DNA from: Ustulina deusta
Taxonomy: Eukaryota; Ascomycota; Sordariomycetes; Xylariales; Xylariaceae
Direction of reading: 5' to 3'
NCBI GenBank assembly: GCA_023159155.1
Contig: JAJNNX010000004.1
Coordinates: 1,488,001-1,552,000 of the forward strand
Length of the DNA stretch: 64,000 bases
Part shown: piece after piece, positions 23,281-34,663 of the stretch
Layout: every line of letters starts with the position of its first letter
How positions within the stretch are numbered: position 1 is the stretch's first letter
The notes under the pieces: generated by a model
The model's input: the letters and a program-made list of their open reading frames with translations, nothing else
Databases searched by the model: none
Told to the model about the DNA's origin: nothing
Made by a program: the position numbers and the translations under genes

Positions 23281-24873
23281 GGACAAACAAGCTGTGCTAT
23301 TATCACTAAAGCTATAGCTTCATAAATAGTTCCAAATCAGCTCAGTTAATATTATTAACCTATATAATGTCTTTGTTAGCTTTTAGTGCAGGGATTTAGA
23401 CAAGCAAAAATACATAGTTAGTATAAGGCTTACTAGTTAATGTTTTATATAAAACTAACTATTTAGCAAATTTAAAAATAATAAATAAAAGATTAAGTAT
23501 TTATTAAACATAATAAACAATCTTTATGTTTAATATAAAATAAATAGCGCTTATATAATCCTTAGAAAAAGAATATTATATAGCTTAGCTATATAGCTTA
23601 TTTATAGGATTAAGCTATTCCTAGCTATACTTAAGAATAATACTTTATATATAAATACTACTTTTTTTTATTAATATTAAACTCTAAACACTAAAACTAT
23701 TACTTTTTATTTATAAATAAATATTTTACTAATAACTAAATCAGCATTTATACTACTTATAATAAAATATAATAAAGTACTATAAGAAATATCTAGATAT
23801 ACTATTATTTAAAAGTCTTCTATTTGTGGCTAATTAAAAAAGACCCTTAAATTATGCATAAATTATTAGAACTGCCCAGCAAACTACCACTCCTAAAAGG
23901 GTTATAACTCTTAAAACAAACCTAAGTATAAACAATAAAGTTCTGCCCGAGGGCCTTATAAACGGAAGCTTTTCTAAAAATTATAAAGGTTATAGCTAAA
24001 ACAAATTTCTATTTATTAAAACAGTTAGTAATAATTTTTTAGCTAGTGTTATATAGAGCTAACATTTACTAGCTCTAGGCCTAAATTTTAAAAGAAAAAA
24101 AACAAAACAAACTATGTTCTATAAGCCTTATAGTTATAAATAGCTTAATACAATACAAAAAATATTTATAATAAAATATGTACTTAAATGCTTTAGATCT
24201 AAAGGAGTTTATTTATTAAAAAACCAGTTCTAGGGCAGGCGTTTAACGCTATTTAAGGAAAAGGAAAAGCAGAAACAATAAGCATAAATAAATACTAAAG
24301 CAGTTAGAGCAGATTAAAGCTTTTAAAACTAAAAGCAATAAACCTTCTAAATAATCTCTATACTTATTTAAGTATATATAATATATATTTGCTTTATTAT
24401 ATATATTTTAAAAATTATTAATTAAATTATCTTTTTACTAAACTGACTAAATAAATAAAACAAAATTATTTTGTTTAACTAATAAACTTAAAATATATAA
24501 AATACTACTACTGTAATAGTATAGCAATATTAAACCTATTTTATTAAAATATATATACTTTTAATAGAATTACCTAGTACTATATATAGTTCTTCTATTT
24601 TTATATTTTTTTATTAATAAAAATATAGCTAAAAAAAAATAGGCGAGTTTTTAAAAGCGCCCGACCTAGTTAGACAAATAAAGCAATATTTTGTATACAT
24701 CTAAGCCCTATTTTTAACTAACTAAATAATTTTGATTACTTACTAAATAGCAGATAATATAGCTAAAGAAATAAAAGTTATATATATAGCGCTTTATATT
24801 TGCTAACGGGAGTAAGTCAGCCTTAGGAATGACTTTTATAGCTATGCAAAATAGATATAAGCGGGGAAAAGAG
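23281..24873. other. RIP-decayed DNA, minor coding traces
   Basis: RIP resumes within about 150 bases of the solo LTR. Coding-like fragments occur at 23820-23980 and 24180-24350 (the + strand reads a Lys/Arg-rich segment such as ALDLKEFIYQKTSSRAG). Family unknown. Confidence 0.35.
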
Positions 24874-25001
24874 TATAACAAACCTGCTTTATATTACCTA
24901 AGAGGTAAGGGCAGCAACGTAGGGGGGGTTCTTGATTTGTAGGTAATAATAGGACAATTAGTAGGGTGTTCGTTAGGGAGACTTTAGGGGGCTCCCACCA
25001 C
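24874..25001 (+). repeat. Dispersed repeat B, copy 1
   Basis: TATAACAAACCTGC at the left and GGCTCCCACCAC at the right match, in inverted orientation, the segment at 56182-56347. Shared internal words are ACCTAAGAGGTA, TAGGTAATAATAG and GGGGGG. The matched ends are sharp in both places but no target duplication is evident, so the element type is undetermined. Confidence 0.55.
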
Positions 25002-25136
25002 TGCACAGAGATAAAAGTCTAGGTAATAATTAAAAGAATAAATCTTATAGTTAGATTAGATTAATAGCTAAAGAACTATAAACAAGTAACTTGATATAAT
25101 AAAGGTTATAAGGCTATATAGGTATAGGAAATATTG

Positions 25137-25388
25137 TGGAATGATGGATCGCTATGAGCCCGGTGAGCCGTCACGTGATCACAATCAATAAAAGAGAAAG
25201 AGAAGAATCAAGGAATCAAAGAATTGGGGTCCCACCCAAGGTCCCTCATCCAGTTGGGCTAAGACCATATTATAACAAAAAGACAGTAGGTTGTAATTAT
25301 GTGTATATAAATAAACTAAACTCTCACATCTAAGGCTAGCCAAGTACTTGAAACATTGTATCTGCACCTTTAAGTATAGCTTCCAATA
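25137..25388 (+). mobile_element. Candidate LTR, about 252 bp
   Basis: A GC-richer block begins TGGAATGATGG and ends CTTCCAATA, so the ends are inver­ted (TGGAA/TTCCA). A TATAAATA-like box lies near 25305 and RIP-decayed DNA follows. Flanks TATTG and TATTC agree at only four of five bases, with a transversion, so the duplication is not secure. No second copy was found in the window. It could be a solo LTR, the 5' LTR of a decayed element, or a short gene remnant. Confidence 0.35.
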
Positions 25389-26059
25389 TATTCTAACACA
25401 TACTATTCGTTTACATATTTTAGTCTATTATTTAAAACACTATATTTTTTATTTAAGCTATCTATAACTAGCTTAATAATATTAAGCATATAGTTGTTTA
25501 TATTAATTTTATTAACTTAGATAATATTTGGTTATATTTCTAGGCTTTTGTCTGTGCTTTAAATATTAATGTTTATATTATTTTTATACTATATATACTA
25601 GACTTATAAGTGCTAACCTTTGCTAAGCTTTTTAAAAAGCTTATAAAAAAGGTAGGATTATACTATATGCTTAATATCCTAAATAAAAACTTAAATAAGA
25701 TCTATAACTACTTAAGTAATAAAGATTTGTAAGCCTACTTTGCCTAAAATATAACATTTTAGATTAACTTTTATACTAGGGCTTATATTAAACTATATAT
25801 TATACTCTCTGCCTTCCGCTTTGCTCTAAAGTTTTTTTTTAAAAGCTACGCTAGTAGCTACTATACGTTTTATTAAGACCTGCGCTCTATAAAAACTATT
25901 ATTTTAAGTATTTACTATTTAATATATATTAATAATTACTTTTATGCTTGTAGCAACTAGAATTGCTATAAATCTAGCGAATATTTATATTTGCAAAAAT
26001 AAAAACATAAAAAAAAAATAGTAGCAATTATAAAACATATAGCTTATAAGCTAGCTGGA
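25389..26059. other. RIP-decayed DNA after the candidate LTR
   Basis: No feature recognised. If the candidate LTR is real this may be the start of its internal region, but no gag, protease or reverse-transcriptase motif was seen. Confidence 0.35.
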
Positions 26060-26616
26060 TAGCTTAGATACCTAAATCTACAAGATACTTTTTATTTTAT
26101 AAAGGACCTGATCGAGCTTTTTAAAAAGCTAGCTATAGAAACGCAAATTTTAGTCTTAGGTGGGGGTTCTTTTATAAAAATAATACGTTTTTTGGCTAAG
26201 ACAGAGCTTGCTTTTTTAGCTATTGTAGCTATGGCACATACCTAGTATGCTAATATTAATATTTTTATAAATAATTATAATAATTTAATAAATCTAAATA
26301 TTACTATAAAAATTAAAAAATTAGTTAAAAAAAGAACTATTTTTATTTGGTTTTTTTTTATAAAGTGCGCTAAAGCTAAAGTAGAAAGTGGTTAGGTTAT
26401 CTACGCTTGTTTTTAGGATTTTACTATAAAAGAACTAATTAGGATTTTTAAAACTACTAGTAATATAAAATTATATAAACAAGCGATCGCTTTTGCTTGC
26501 AAAACTATAATTTTAGCTAAAATATATATGTTTAATGTACTAACTATAGTACTACTAGCGCTTTTTTTATTGCTACTTTATTAATATATAGTAAGTTATT
26601 AGAACAAAGTTAACAA
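26060..26616 (+). pseudogene. Unidentified decayed reading frame
   Basis: One + frame runs about 185 codons with a handful of stops, all TAG/TAA. It contains DLIELFKKLAIETQILVLG, then GGSFIKIIRFLAKTELAFLA, IVAMAHT, and further on RTIFIWFFFIKCAKAKVESG. Many Lys, Asn and Ile codons may be RIP products of Glu, Asp and Val. The protein looks globular rather than low-complexity. I do not recognise the family. Confidence 0.4.
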
Positions 26617-27065
26617 ATAATAAGCTTTTAGAATTAAAAAGGCAGCTAATAGGCCTATTAATATTTTTTATTTTAATAAAAATTTTATAACAAAAATTAA
26701 AAATATAGTAATAAAAAAGATTGCCTATATATTATTTTTTATTAATAGGAAGTAAGTTTATAGTTAATAAATATTATTAGTATATTATAAACATAAATAA
26801 TTAAAACAAATATTGCTTTTTTATACTAATTAATAAACTTTATAGTTTGTAATAAATATAAAACAATAATATTTATACAAATCTTTTATATTGTTTATAG
26901 CTAGAAGGACTATTTATATTTTAAATAATTTCTTTAATGCTATAGCTTAATCTTTTATATATTTATTGATTAGGAATAGCAGGTCTTATTACAAATATAG
27001 AAAAGTTAGCTAAAGGTTAATTATAGAAATTGTATCATGCTCTAAGCTATTTATATTAGCTAGTA

Positions 27066-27183
27066 GGAATAGGGATTATAATAGTATTATTAGTAATAGT
27101 AAAAACAATAATAGTAATAAAGATAATAATAGCAATAATAGCAATAAAGGCAATAAAGGCAATAATGGCAATAAAGGTAATAA
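27066..27183 (+). repeat. Trinucleotide/9-bp tandem repeat, Asn-Gly-Lys coding type
   Basis: Imperfect AAT/AGT/AAC triplets pass into repeats of GGCAATAAA. On the + strand the tract reads Asn/Ser and then Gly-Asn-Lys repeats, and the frame continues into non-repetitive sequence (GTSPLGWLKSRLNRKI, then NAAGILLLSMDYF to about 27330) interrupted only by TAA/TAG. So it was probably a low-complexity segment of a protein. Confidence 0.5.
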
Positions 27184-27900
27184 AAATGTTGATATTAACA
27201 AGTGTGATATAGATCCATAAGGAACCTCTCCTCTTGGTTGGTTAAAAAGCAGGCTTAATAGGAAGATATAGCTATTCGGAACATAGAACGCAGCCGGAAT
27301 ACTGCTATTATCCATGGACTACTTTTAATTATAGGAGTTTAATAGATTTAATATAACAGGCCTTAGTACTACTATATAAAAATCCTAGCAATTAAAGTTA
27401 AAGCTAGAAATTAAAATAGCTATAATATTATTAAATAATACCTAGTGCAAACTAGAAATAGTTTTACTTGTATTGTTTATAAAAAAACACTTAATATTAT
27501 CTTTAACTCTAAAAAACTGCTTAACTATAGCAAAAATTATTATAAATAGTATAAAAATAAACTGTTAATCTATAATAGTATTAAAATTGTTTAGCCCAAA
27601 GGACTTATTAGAAATCGCAAAATTAGCTTTGCTAAGAATACCGGCCTTTAACTTGTAGCAAAAAGTATAGCTGTTATATTATTAAATAAAAATAGCAATC
27701 TTTTTTTTATATATATATTTCAAAGTATTGGACTTTTTAAAAATGCCCTTTTGCTAATTTGTAAGATTTATAGCTGCTTTGCGGTTATAATTGCAATTCT
27801 GTGACCGAGCTATTTAAAAAAATTAAAAAAAGCGTTAATAGTTAATAATAGTACTTAAGCAGTAAAAAAAATAAATATATTAATTAGTTTATATTACTAG
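27184..27900 (+). pseudogene. Unidentified decayed reading frame after the Asn repeat
   Basis: Continuing + strand coding traces after the triplet tract, for example TGLSTT, KLKLEIKIAIILLNNT and KNTGLQLVAKSIAVILLN, with RIP-type stops. An Asn/Gly-rich segment followed by globular sequence could be a retroelement polyprotein or a regulatory protein; nothing decisive was seen. Confidence 0.35.
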
Positions 27901-28761
27901 GAATTATTTCTTATAATATTTCTAAATATAAATATTAAATAAATTTTTATATATATAATATAAGCTATAACTAGAACTAAAAAAAAAAAAATATTTTATA
28001 TAAAAGTTTATTTATTTATTAAAAAGCGTATATATTAAGTATAAAGCCAAAAGGACTATAAGAAATTATAGGCTTATAAGCAAGCGTATATATAAAATAT
28101 AATTCTTAAAACTTTTGGTTTTTTTAAAATAAGTCCGGCTTGCTAAGTATATCGGCGCATACTCTAATAATAAAAGTTCTCTGCTTTTAAAAATAGAACA
28201 GGTAGCGCTAAGTGTTTATAGACCCTATACTAAGCTTAGCAACAGTTAGTAGCTATGCTATCCGAACCGGCATATGTGTATACTGCGCTAAAGTCTAATT
28301 ATAATATATTATTAAAATAACCTTACTTTTTTAAAACTTTAATGTTGCTATAGTTTTTTAATATATCTAAGTCTAGTTCTTATATATAAAAAATCAAAAT
28401 TTATAGAGTTTTTTTTATTGTTTTTTATATATTAGTAATAAAATGCCTAAAGAATTAAAACTATAAAAAATTAAGATCAAATATCTAGCAAACAAAATAT
28501 ATATTTTTTATTATTATTTAAATATTATTAAAGCATAATAAAATTAAATAATTTTTTTAATTTTAGTTTTTTATTTTTTTTATTTAAAAACTAAAAAATA
28601 GTAGTAGCGCTTATACTATAGCGTTTAAAAAAACATATATATATTTACTATATAAATTATAAACAAATTATTATTACTAAAGCAAGTATAGTAATATTAT
28701 ATAGTTTAGTTTTAGTATATTATATACTAATATTTTATCTTAAATATTATAAGTTAAGAAA
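27901..28761. other. RIP-decayed DNA
   Basis: A GC-richer patch at 28060-28290 shows coding-like + strand text (for example LVAMLSEPAYVYTALKSNY) without a recognisable family. The rest is AT-only. Confidence 0.35.
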
Positions 28762-29045
28762 GCAAAGCTAACAATAGCCAGTCTAATAATAATAGCTAGT
28801 TTAATAATAATAGTTAGCCCAACAATAATGGCCAGTCCAACCATAACAGCAATTCCGGCAACAATAGTCAGACCAATAACAATAGCCAGTCCAACAACAA
28901 TAGTTAGACTAATAGCAATAACCAGTCCAACAACAATAGCCAGGTCAATAACAACAGTCCTGTTAATAATGGCCAGTCCAACAACAATAGCTAAACAAAT
29001 AGCAATAGCTAGAACAACAATAATGGGTAAACTAACAAAGATATA
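28762..29045 (+). repeat. 21-bp coding minisatellite (heptapeptide NNNSQSN)
   Basis: About 13 imperfect units around AACAATAGCCAGTCCAACA. Read on the + strand each 21-bp unit encodes Asn-Asn-Asn-Ser-Gln-Ser/Thr-Asn. Units with TAG in place of CAG show the Gln codon as the RIP target. The unit length is a multiple of three and triplet phase is kept across the tract, so the array was translated. An Asn/Gln/Ser-rich repeat of this kind is common in fungal low-complexity regulators and some cell-wall proteins. Confidence 0.65.
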
Positions 29046-32000
29046 AAAATAAAAAATACTAATAGATTTAAATCTATTCTTACAACTCTCCTTGTTTTTT
29101 TTTTTTTAAATAGTAGTTAGAAAATAGCAATATTTATATAACTTGAATTTATTTTGTTCTTAGAGCTAGTTAGAAAAAGAAATAATAAAAACTATAAATT
29201 TATTATACTACTTTAAAACCCTAATATTAAGAGCCAAAAAGTACCGGTGAATAAAAGAATTTATTATATTTTTAAGTTTTAGGACTTTTTAGTTATCTTT
29301 TTCCCTAGTTTAACCTAGGACTAGAAGCACTATTAAGCTATTTTTATAAAATTAGCTAATGCTTGTATAAAAAAAGCAAAATTTGTAGCTAATAACTTTA
29401 ATAAAATATATATTTTTAATAAAACAGACCTAGTAAGCTATAACTAGGAGGATTTTAAAGTTATATATATTACTATTAATAGTAATAAATCAGTTATTTT
29501 TTATATTAGTTACTTTTATAGTGCTAAAAATAAGATAGTTTATTTAAAATTAATATTAGATTTTAGATTTAGGAAAAAAAATATAAATATATTATTAAAT
29601 ATATATTAAAAGTTAGTTAGCTAAAGGAAGATTTTTTGAAATAAAGTTAAAAAAAGGGTAAATAATAATAATAAAGTATATAGAGCATACATAAAGCAGA
29701 TGTTTAAAAAGTAGGATAGTACTCCGTTTTTTATAATGAAGGTATAATATTATATTTGTTCCTTTAAAATAGGCGTTCTAAAATAACAAAATTTAAATAA
29801 TTAAGAATATTTCTATATAATAATACAAGGTTTTTTAGTTAAATAAAATATAATTAAATGTATTAATATTAATATAATTATATAAGTAATGTTATTTTTA
29901 CTATTTACTAGTTCTTGTTTATCTTAATATAATTTATTAAAAAAAAAAGAATAAAGTATTACTATTATCTTAATCTATAACTAAAGCTTAAACCTTTATT
30001 ATTATTTTTAATTTTAGCTTATTATAATATTTTAGTATATATATTAAACCTAACTTTTAAAAAGTATTAAATAAGTTAAACAAAATATGCTATTAAGTTA
30101 TATATAGCATACTTTATAATAAATAAGAATATGATATATTAATTATAGTTGGTTCCAATTTATTACAAACTTTTTATATTTATAGTACCTTTTTATTATA
30201 GCTAGTATTGCTTAATAAGCTCGATTTGAGTAGGTGCTTTTATATGTTTTAGCTAACTATATTACTTAGTTTATAAATATATAGCAAAACTAGTGCGCTA
30301 GTAGCTCTACTATAGTAATTTGATATAAGTTTAGGACTTTAAGCAACAAAAACATTTCTATATAACTTTGTTCTATTAGCACTATAGCTTTTATACTTAT
30401 TAATAGTATGTTTAAGCAAAAGAAATTTGTTATATTACTTAGAATTATATTCTAATAATTAATATTATTTAATCTTTTTGCTACGCTATATATATACTTT
30501 TTCTAAAGCAAATAGCTATATATTAAAGCAAACATAACAAACAAAGCAATACTAACGCTAATACTTATAGCTAAATTATACCAAAAATATAGTAAGCCTT
30601 AAGTATTGCTTTTTTAAATTAGGGCTATAAATATTAAAGTAATAATTAAGTTTAATAAAGTAATTATAAACAAAAATTAATTAAATATAATAATTGAAAT
30701 AAAAATTCTTTATAGCAAAATATTCCTACTTGTTTCTATTAGTTGTATTGCTATCTAGAGGGCCAAGGAAGCTTATATATTAGAGCAGCTATTTATAGTG
30801 CTATATAGGTTAACTAAGCAGCAACTATAAAAGTTATTTAGCTAGCAAACATAGAATAGAGTCCTTATAAAGCATAAATTATTTATATTAATTATTGCAT
30901 TAAAAAAAACTATATATTTTATAGTAATATTTAAAAAAATAACTATATTATATATATGTTTTTTATTAATATTTTTTGTTTTATAGTTATGTTTAGCGCT
31001 AAAATAAACATTAATTTTTTTTATTGTTTGGACCATGTTTTTAGCGTTGCAATTCTACTAATAAATATACTAAGTTAAAACAAACAAAGCAATAGCCGGG
31101 TCTAAAGCTACTTAGTTTTATATTATAAGCGCTAGTAGGGTTATTATATTAAGCAGGGCTAGTTTAGCTTAAAAGAAAAAATAAAAAGTAAAAAATAAAA
31201 CAAAAACAAAACCCTAAAATTAGGCCGCTTAAGCTCTAGTTTTTTATACCTTATTTTTTATTTAAACAAAAATTGCAACTAGCCTGCTAAAATCTTTAAA
31301 TAAAAAAAAACATAGCTCTTATTAATTATTATTATTATATTACCTTCGTTTTTAATAAAAACAAAAACAATTATTAAACCTGCGTTTATTAAAATATTCC
31401 TTAATTATTAGTAATTATAAAAAATATTATAACTTCTAACCTAACAAAATATTAATATAAACTTTATTATTAGATTATAAGTATAGTTTATAGCTCTTAG
31501 GATAGATCTTACTAATATATTATTATAAAAACTAGCGTTTAAAAAAAAATGCTTATTATAGAGCTTAAAGCAAATCTCTAGCCTAAAAATTAGCATAGGT
31601 ACTTGCCTTATAAAATATTTGGCCTAGTTCTTAATATAACTAAATATAAAAAGCTTTATAATAGCTTTATAAAGCTTTATATATATTACTTCCTAACACT
31701 ACCAAGTAAGCAGCAAATTGTTTATAAGTAATAAGAATAGGAATAAATTGTTTAGTTCTAATATAAAAAGGCTATACTAGCTTATTAGAGCAGATTTAAA
31801 AGCAGAATTATTGCTTTTAGATCTTATTATTGTTATTATATGCTTAGAATATTAAAACGTAGCATAAATAACCTATATTTAGTTTAATAGATTAGATACT
31901 CCCTTTTTATTTCTTATATTATATAGGTGCGCTATATTAACTATAATGCATACCCGGGGCTACTAGTTAAAAAAAACAAGTTTGATATTTAGTTTTAATA

Positions 32001-33133
32001 TAAAAATATGTTTGATCTATATTACTAAATATAGTTACTAGCATATAATTCTATTTTATACTTTTTCTTTTTTTTTTAGCTTTATTTTATAAACGCTTAT
32101 ACTATTATATATTATTTTTTTTAAGCTTGCTATTAGTTATTAATTAATGCTAAATATCAAAAGCTTATAGTAATTAATGTTTTAATATTTTTTTAGGCCT
32201 AAAGGGTTATAATAAAAGAAAATATAGAAATTAAGAAAACAGGATATAGCGAGCGCATAACATAGCTATTATATGGATTGATGTTAATATAACTGCGTAT
32301 ATATTGCAGTGTAATAAATTAAAACATAGCAAAAAAAAAAAGAAAAAAATCATTTTTATGTTATAATATTTATAAAAAATATTATATTAGTATTATTTTT
32401 TTAAATTTTTTATTTATATATTATGTTATATTTTATATAATAAAAAATAGTTTGTTAATATAAGTTAATTATAATATAAAAATAAAATTAATTAAGATTT
32501 TATTATTATTATTTGCTGCTTAGGCTTTTTTATTAGCTTATATAGGAGAGCTTTATATCTTGAGCCTAGTATTGCAGTTATATATAGGTATATTTATTAT
32601 ATTATTAGCGTAAGTTTAGCTAGCTATTTTTTAATACTAACCCTGGCCTAATATATTTATAATATTAAAAGTAAATTAGGCCGTTGCTATATAGCAACCT
32701 TATTGTTTAAAAATAATAACTTTTTTTTAGTTTTTTATTTGTTTGATCTATTGCCCTGCTTAAGGCAATAGGTGAATAGCTTTTATATACCCGCTAAGGC
32801 TTTTAATAAAAATATATATATTATATAGTACGTCTGCTATATGCTCTGCTTTTTTTATTCTTTAACCAAAAGCTTATATTAACTTATATAAAGTAATGTT
32901 TAGGCTTTATGTCCGTATGTAGCTATGCTAATATTATAAGAGGCCTAGAGAACCTTTTTATAAAGCTATAATGTTTAAGTATTATTAGCTATATATTAGA
33001 AATATTACAAACAAGCATTACATTTATTATTATAATAAAATCTTTAATTATTATTATAATATTTTTAACTATTATTTTTATAAAAACTAAAACTACTTTT
33101 CTTATATTAATTATTATTATAACCCTTTTATGG
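29046..33133. other. Long RIP-decayed stretch
   Basis: Four kilobases of AT-rich DNA without an assignable feature. Weak GC-richer patches at about 31080-31260, 31540-31700 and 32500-32800 carry short coding-like text on the + strand. No repeat boundaries, LTR ends or inverted repeats were spotted. Confidence 0.4.
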
Positions 33134-33436
33134 TTGCGGGCTATAGAAAGCTTATTATTGCTGACCCGGTGTTCCGAAGATATAGGTAAGAATAGCTCAA
33201 CCCTTGCTGCAACAAAAGCAGGATTAGTAATAAAGGGCGTAAGCACATCCAGGGAAACCCCCCTGGTAGCCGGCATCACAACAACAGATCTACTTCTGCT
33301 TGTATTAGCGCTGTTTGGACCCACAAGCACATCCCGGGCAGATATAGCATTATTAGATAGCTTGGGGTTAAAGATTGTTATATCTAGCTTTTTTATAATA
33401 CTAGTATTGTTTGTATCTATTGTGACTATTATTTAA
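33134..33436 (+). pseudogene. Open segment of unknown coding potential
   Basis: A 303-bp GC-richer segment is open on both strands (+ 33134-33436; - 32989-33330). The + product of 100 residues contains STSRETPLVAG and later TSTSRADIALLDSLG, a weak internal repeat, then a hydrophobic C-terminal stretch. The minus reading begins MLVGPNSANTSRSRSVVV. Neither matches a family I know. Most of it is probably a RIP-poor remnant of an element rather than a live gene. Confidence 0.25.
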
Positions 33437-33909
33437 ATAGTTACTGCTTGTAGCATAGGGAGGTAGGAACTCTATAACTTGTTATATCTATTTCGCTATT
33501 TGATTTCTTTTTTTTTTAATGCTTTAGTTTATGCACTAAGCTTAGGATTCTTTTAATAAAGTTTTTATTTATTTTGTATTAACTTAACTAATATTTATTT
33601 TGATTTTGCTTTGCTATTTTTTTATGCTTATATTAAATAACTTATATAAAATTAATATTGGCTAATTTGGGTTGTAAAAACTTTCTAGCTCGAAATATGT
33701 TCTTTTAAAATAGAAAGGAAAAAGTAATAAAAGCTGATTAAAAAGAAGCGCAGGCCTTCTAAGGCAGCACTACACCGCTACATACTGCAAACCCTACTCG
33801 ATTCTTTTTTGGTTATGTCTATAATTCCTTTCCTAGTATATATACTTAGTATATTATATAGACTGGAGACTAAATTAGATAGCGCATAAAAGAAGACTTT
33901 ATATGGACA
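33437..33909. other. Decayed DNA, then less mutated flank of a solo LTR
   Basis: GC rises from about 33730 onward, ending in the flank of the LTR. No ORF or repeat recognised. Confidence 0.4.
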
Positions 33910-33914
33910 AGAAC

Positions 33915-34105
33915 TGTTAGAATTAATGGGTTAATTTGGATGGATTAGCTCTGGGCTAAATGCACTAGGGGTGAGCAGAGTCTGCTTAGCCCCTGAGGAC
34001 CCGCTACACTATTTATTAGGACACACCTCATACAGACAGCAAGACGTGCTCGAACAACAATACAACAATATACACCCTTAATTGACTGGCTCGCTTATTC
34101 TGACA
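33915..34105 (+). mobile_element. Solo LTR, family A, copy 3 (191 bp)
   Basis: Starts TGTTAGAATTAATGGG, ends TGGCTCGCTTATTCTGACA. Perfect 5-bp duplication AGAAC at 33910-33914 and 34106-34110. Shares GGGGTGAGCAGAGTCTGC, TTAGGACACACC and ACAACAATAC with the copies at 22.7 and 23.1 kb. The first ~40 bases carry more AT than the rest. Confidence 0.87.
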
Positions 34106-34110
34106 AGAAC

Positions 34111-34531
34111 GCCTTACTAGCCGGGAGTTCAGGGTTTACGCTAAAATAGCTAAGCAGCGCTACATGTTAAAAGGAGTTTAAGCCTATAAGAGCAAGGGGC
34201 AGGGGACTAATTCGGACAAGTTAGCGCTAATAACTTATTCCAAATATTTGTTTTACTGTTTTTGATGTAGAGGGCCTTTTTGTTACTATTTTTATCTTAA
34301 GTAGACAAGTAAGGCGCCTAAGGTTTGTACTTCTTTTTATGTAAGCGAATGCGTAAGCGGTGGGGCGTTACCAGACTGTTGGGTCAGTGACTTGTTTATG
34401 GTTTAGCGATATTGGTAGCGTGTTGTCTTTGCCTGGACAGAAGAAGTCTTCTGCTGTCTAGGTCAAAGTTGAGTTTGCCCTGACCGAACCCTGCTTCTGT
34501 CCTCTAGCATTAGCCAGGCTTTTTGTTATCG
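34111..34531. other. GC-richer, RIP-poor spacer
   Basis: About 420 bases of near-normal composition with few RIP marks. An imperfect inverted repeat (GACAGAAGAAG/CTTCTGCTGTC) lies near 34437-34460. No long ORF. It may be the promoter side of the short frame that begins at 34532. Confidence 0.4.
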
Positions 34532-34663
34532 ATGATCGCATTTAATATAGAGGATTTAAATATTTGTTATAACTTGCAGCGCGTTGCTATTAATGAACCA
34601 ATAAAACGCTCTATTATTAGGATTAAAATAGATGCTGCTAAAGCTAAAGATGGTCAACCTTAG
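34532..34663 (+). pseudogene. Short open frame start (MIAFNIEDL...)
   Basis: ATG at 34532 opens 43 codons, MIAFNIEDLNICYNLQRVAI then NEPIKRSIIRIKIDAAKAKD, ending TAG. Coding-like text continues after the stop (GNIAEIIEHPYTLTRY), so the TAG may be a RIP-changed codon. Downstream text to about 35.9 kb is not in a constant frame. Product unknown. Confidence 0.35.

Noticed and set aside
28762..29045. CRISPR-like array
   Set aside because: Units are contiguous 21-bp triplet-phased repeats without spacers in a fungal genome; it is a coding minisatellite.
32989..33330. 113-codon minus ORF
   Set aside because: It overlaps an equally open plus frame and its C-terminal half is AT-rich Ile/Val text of decayed DNA; no family supports it.
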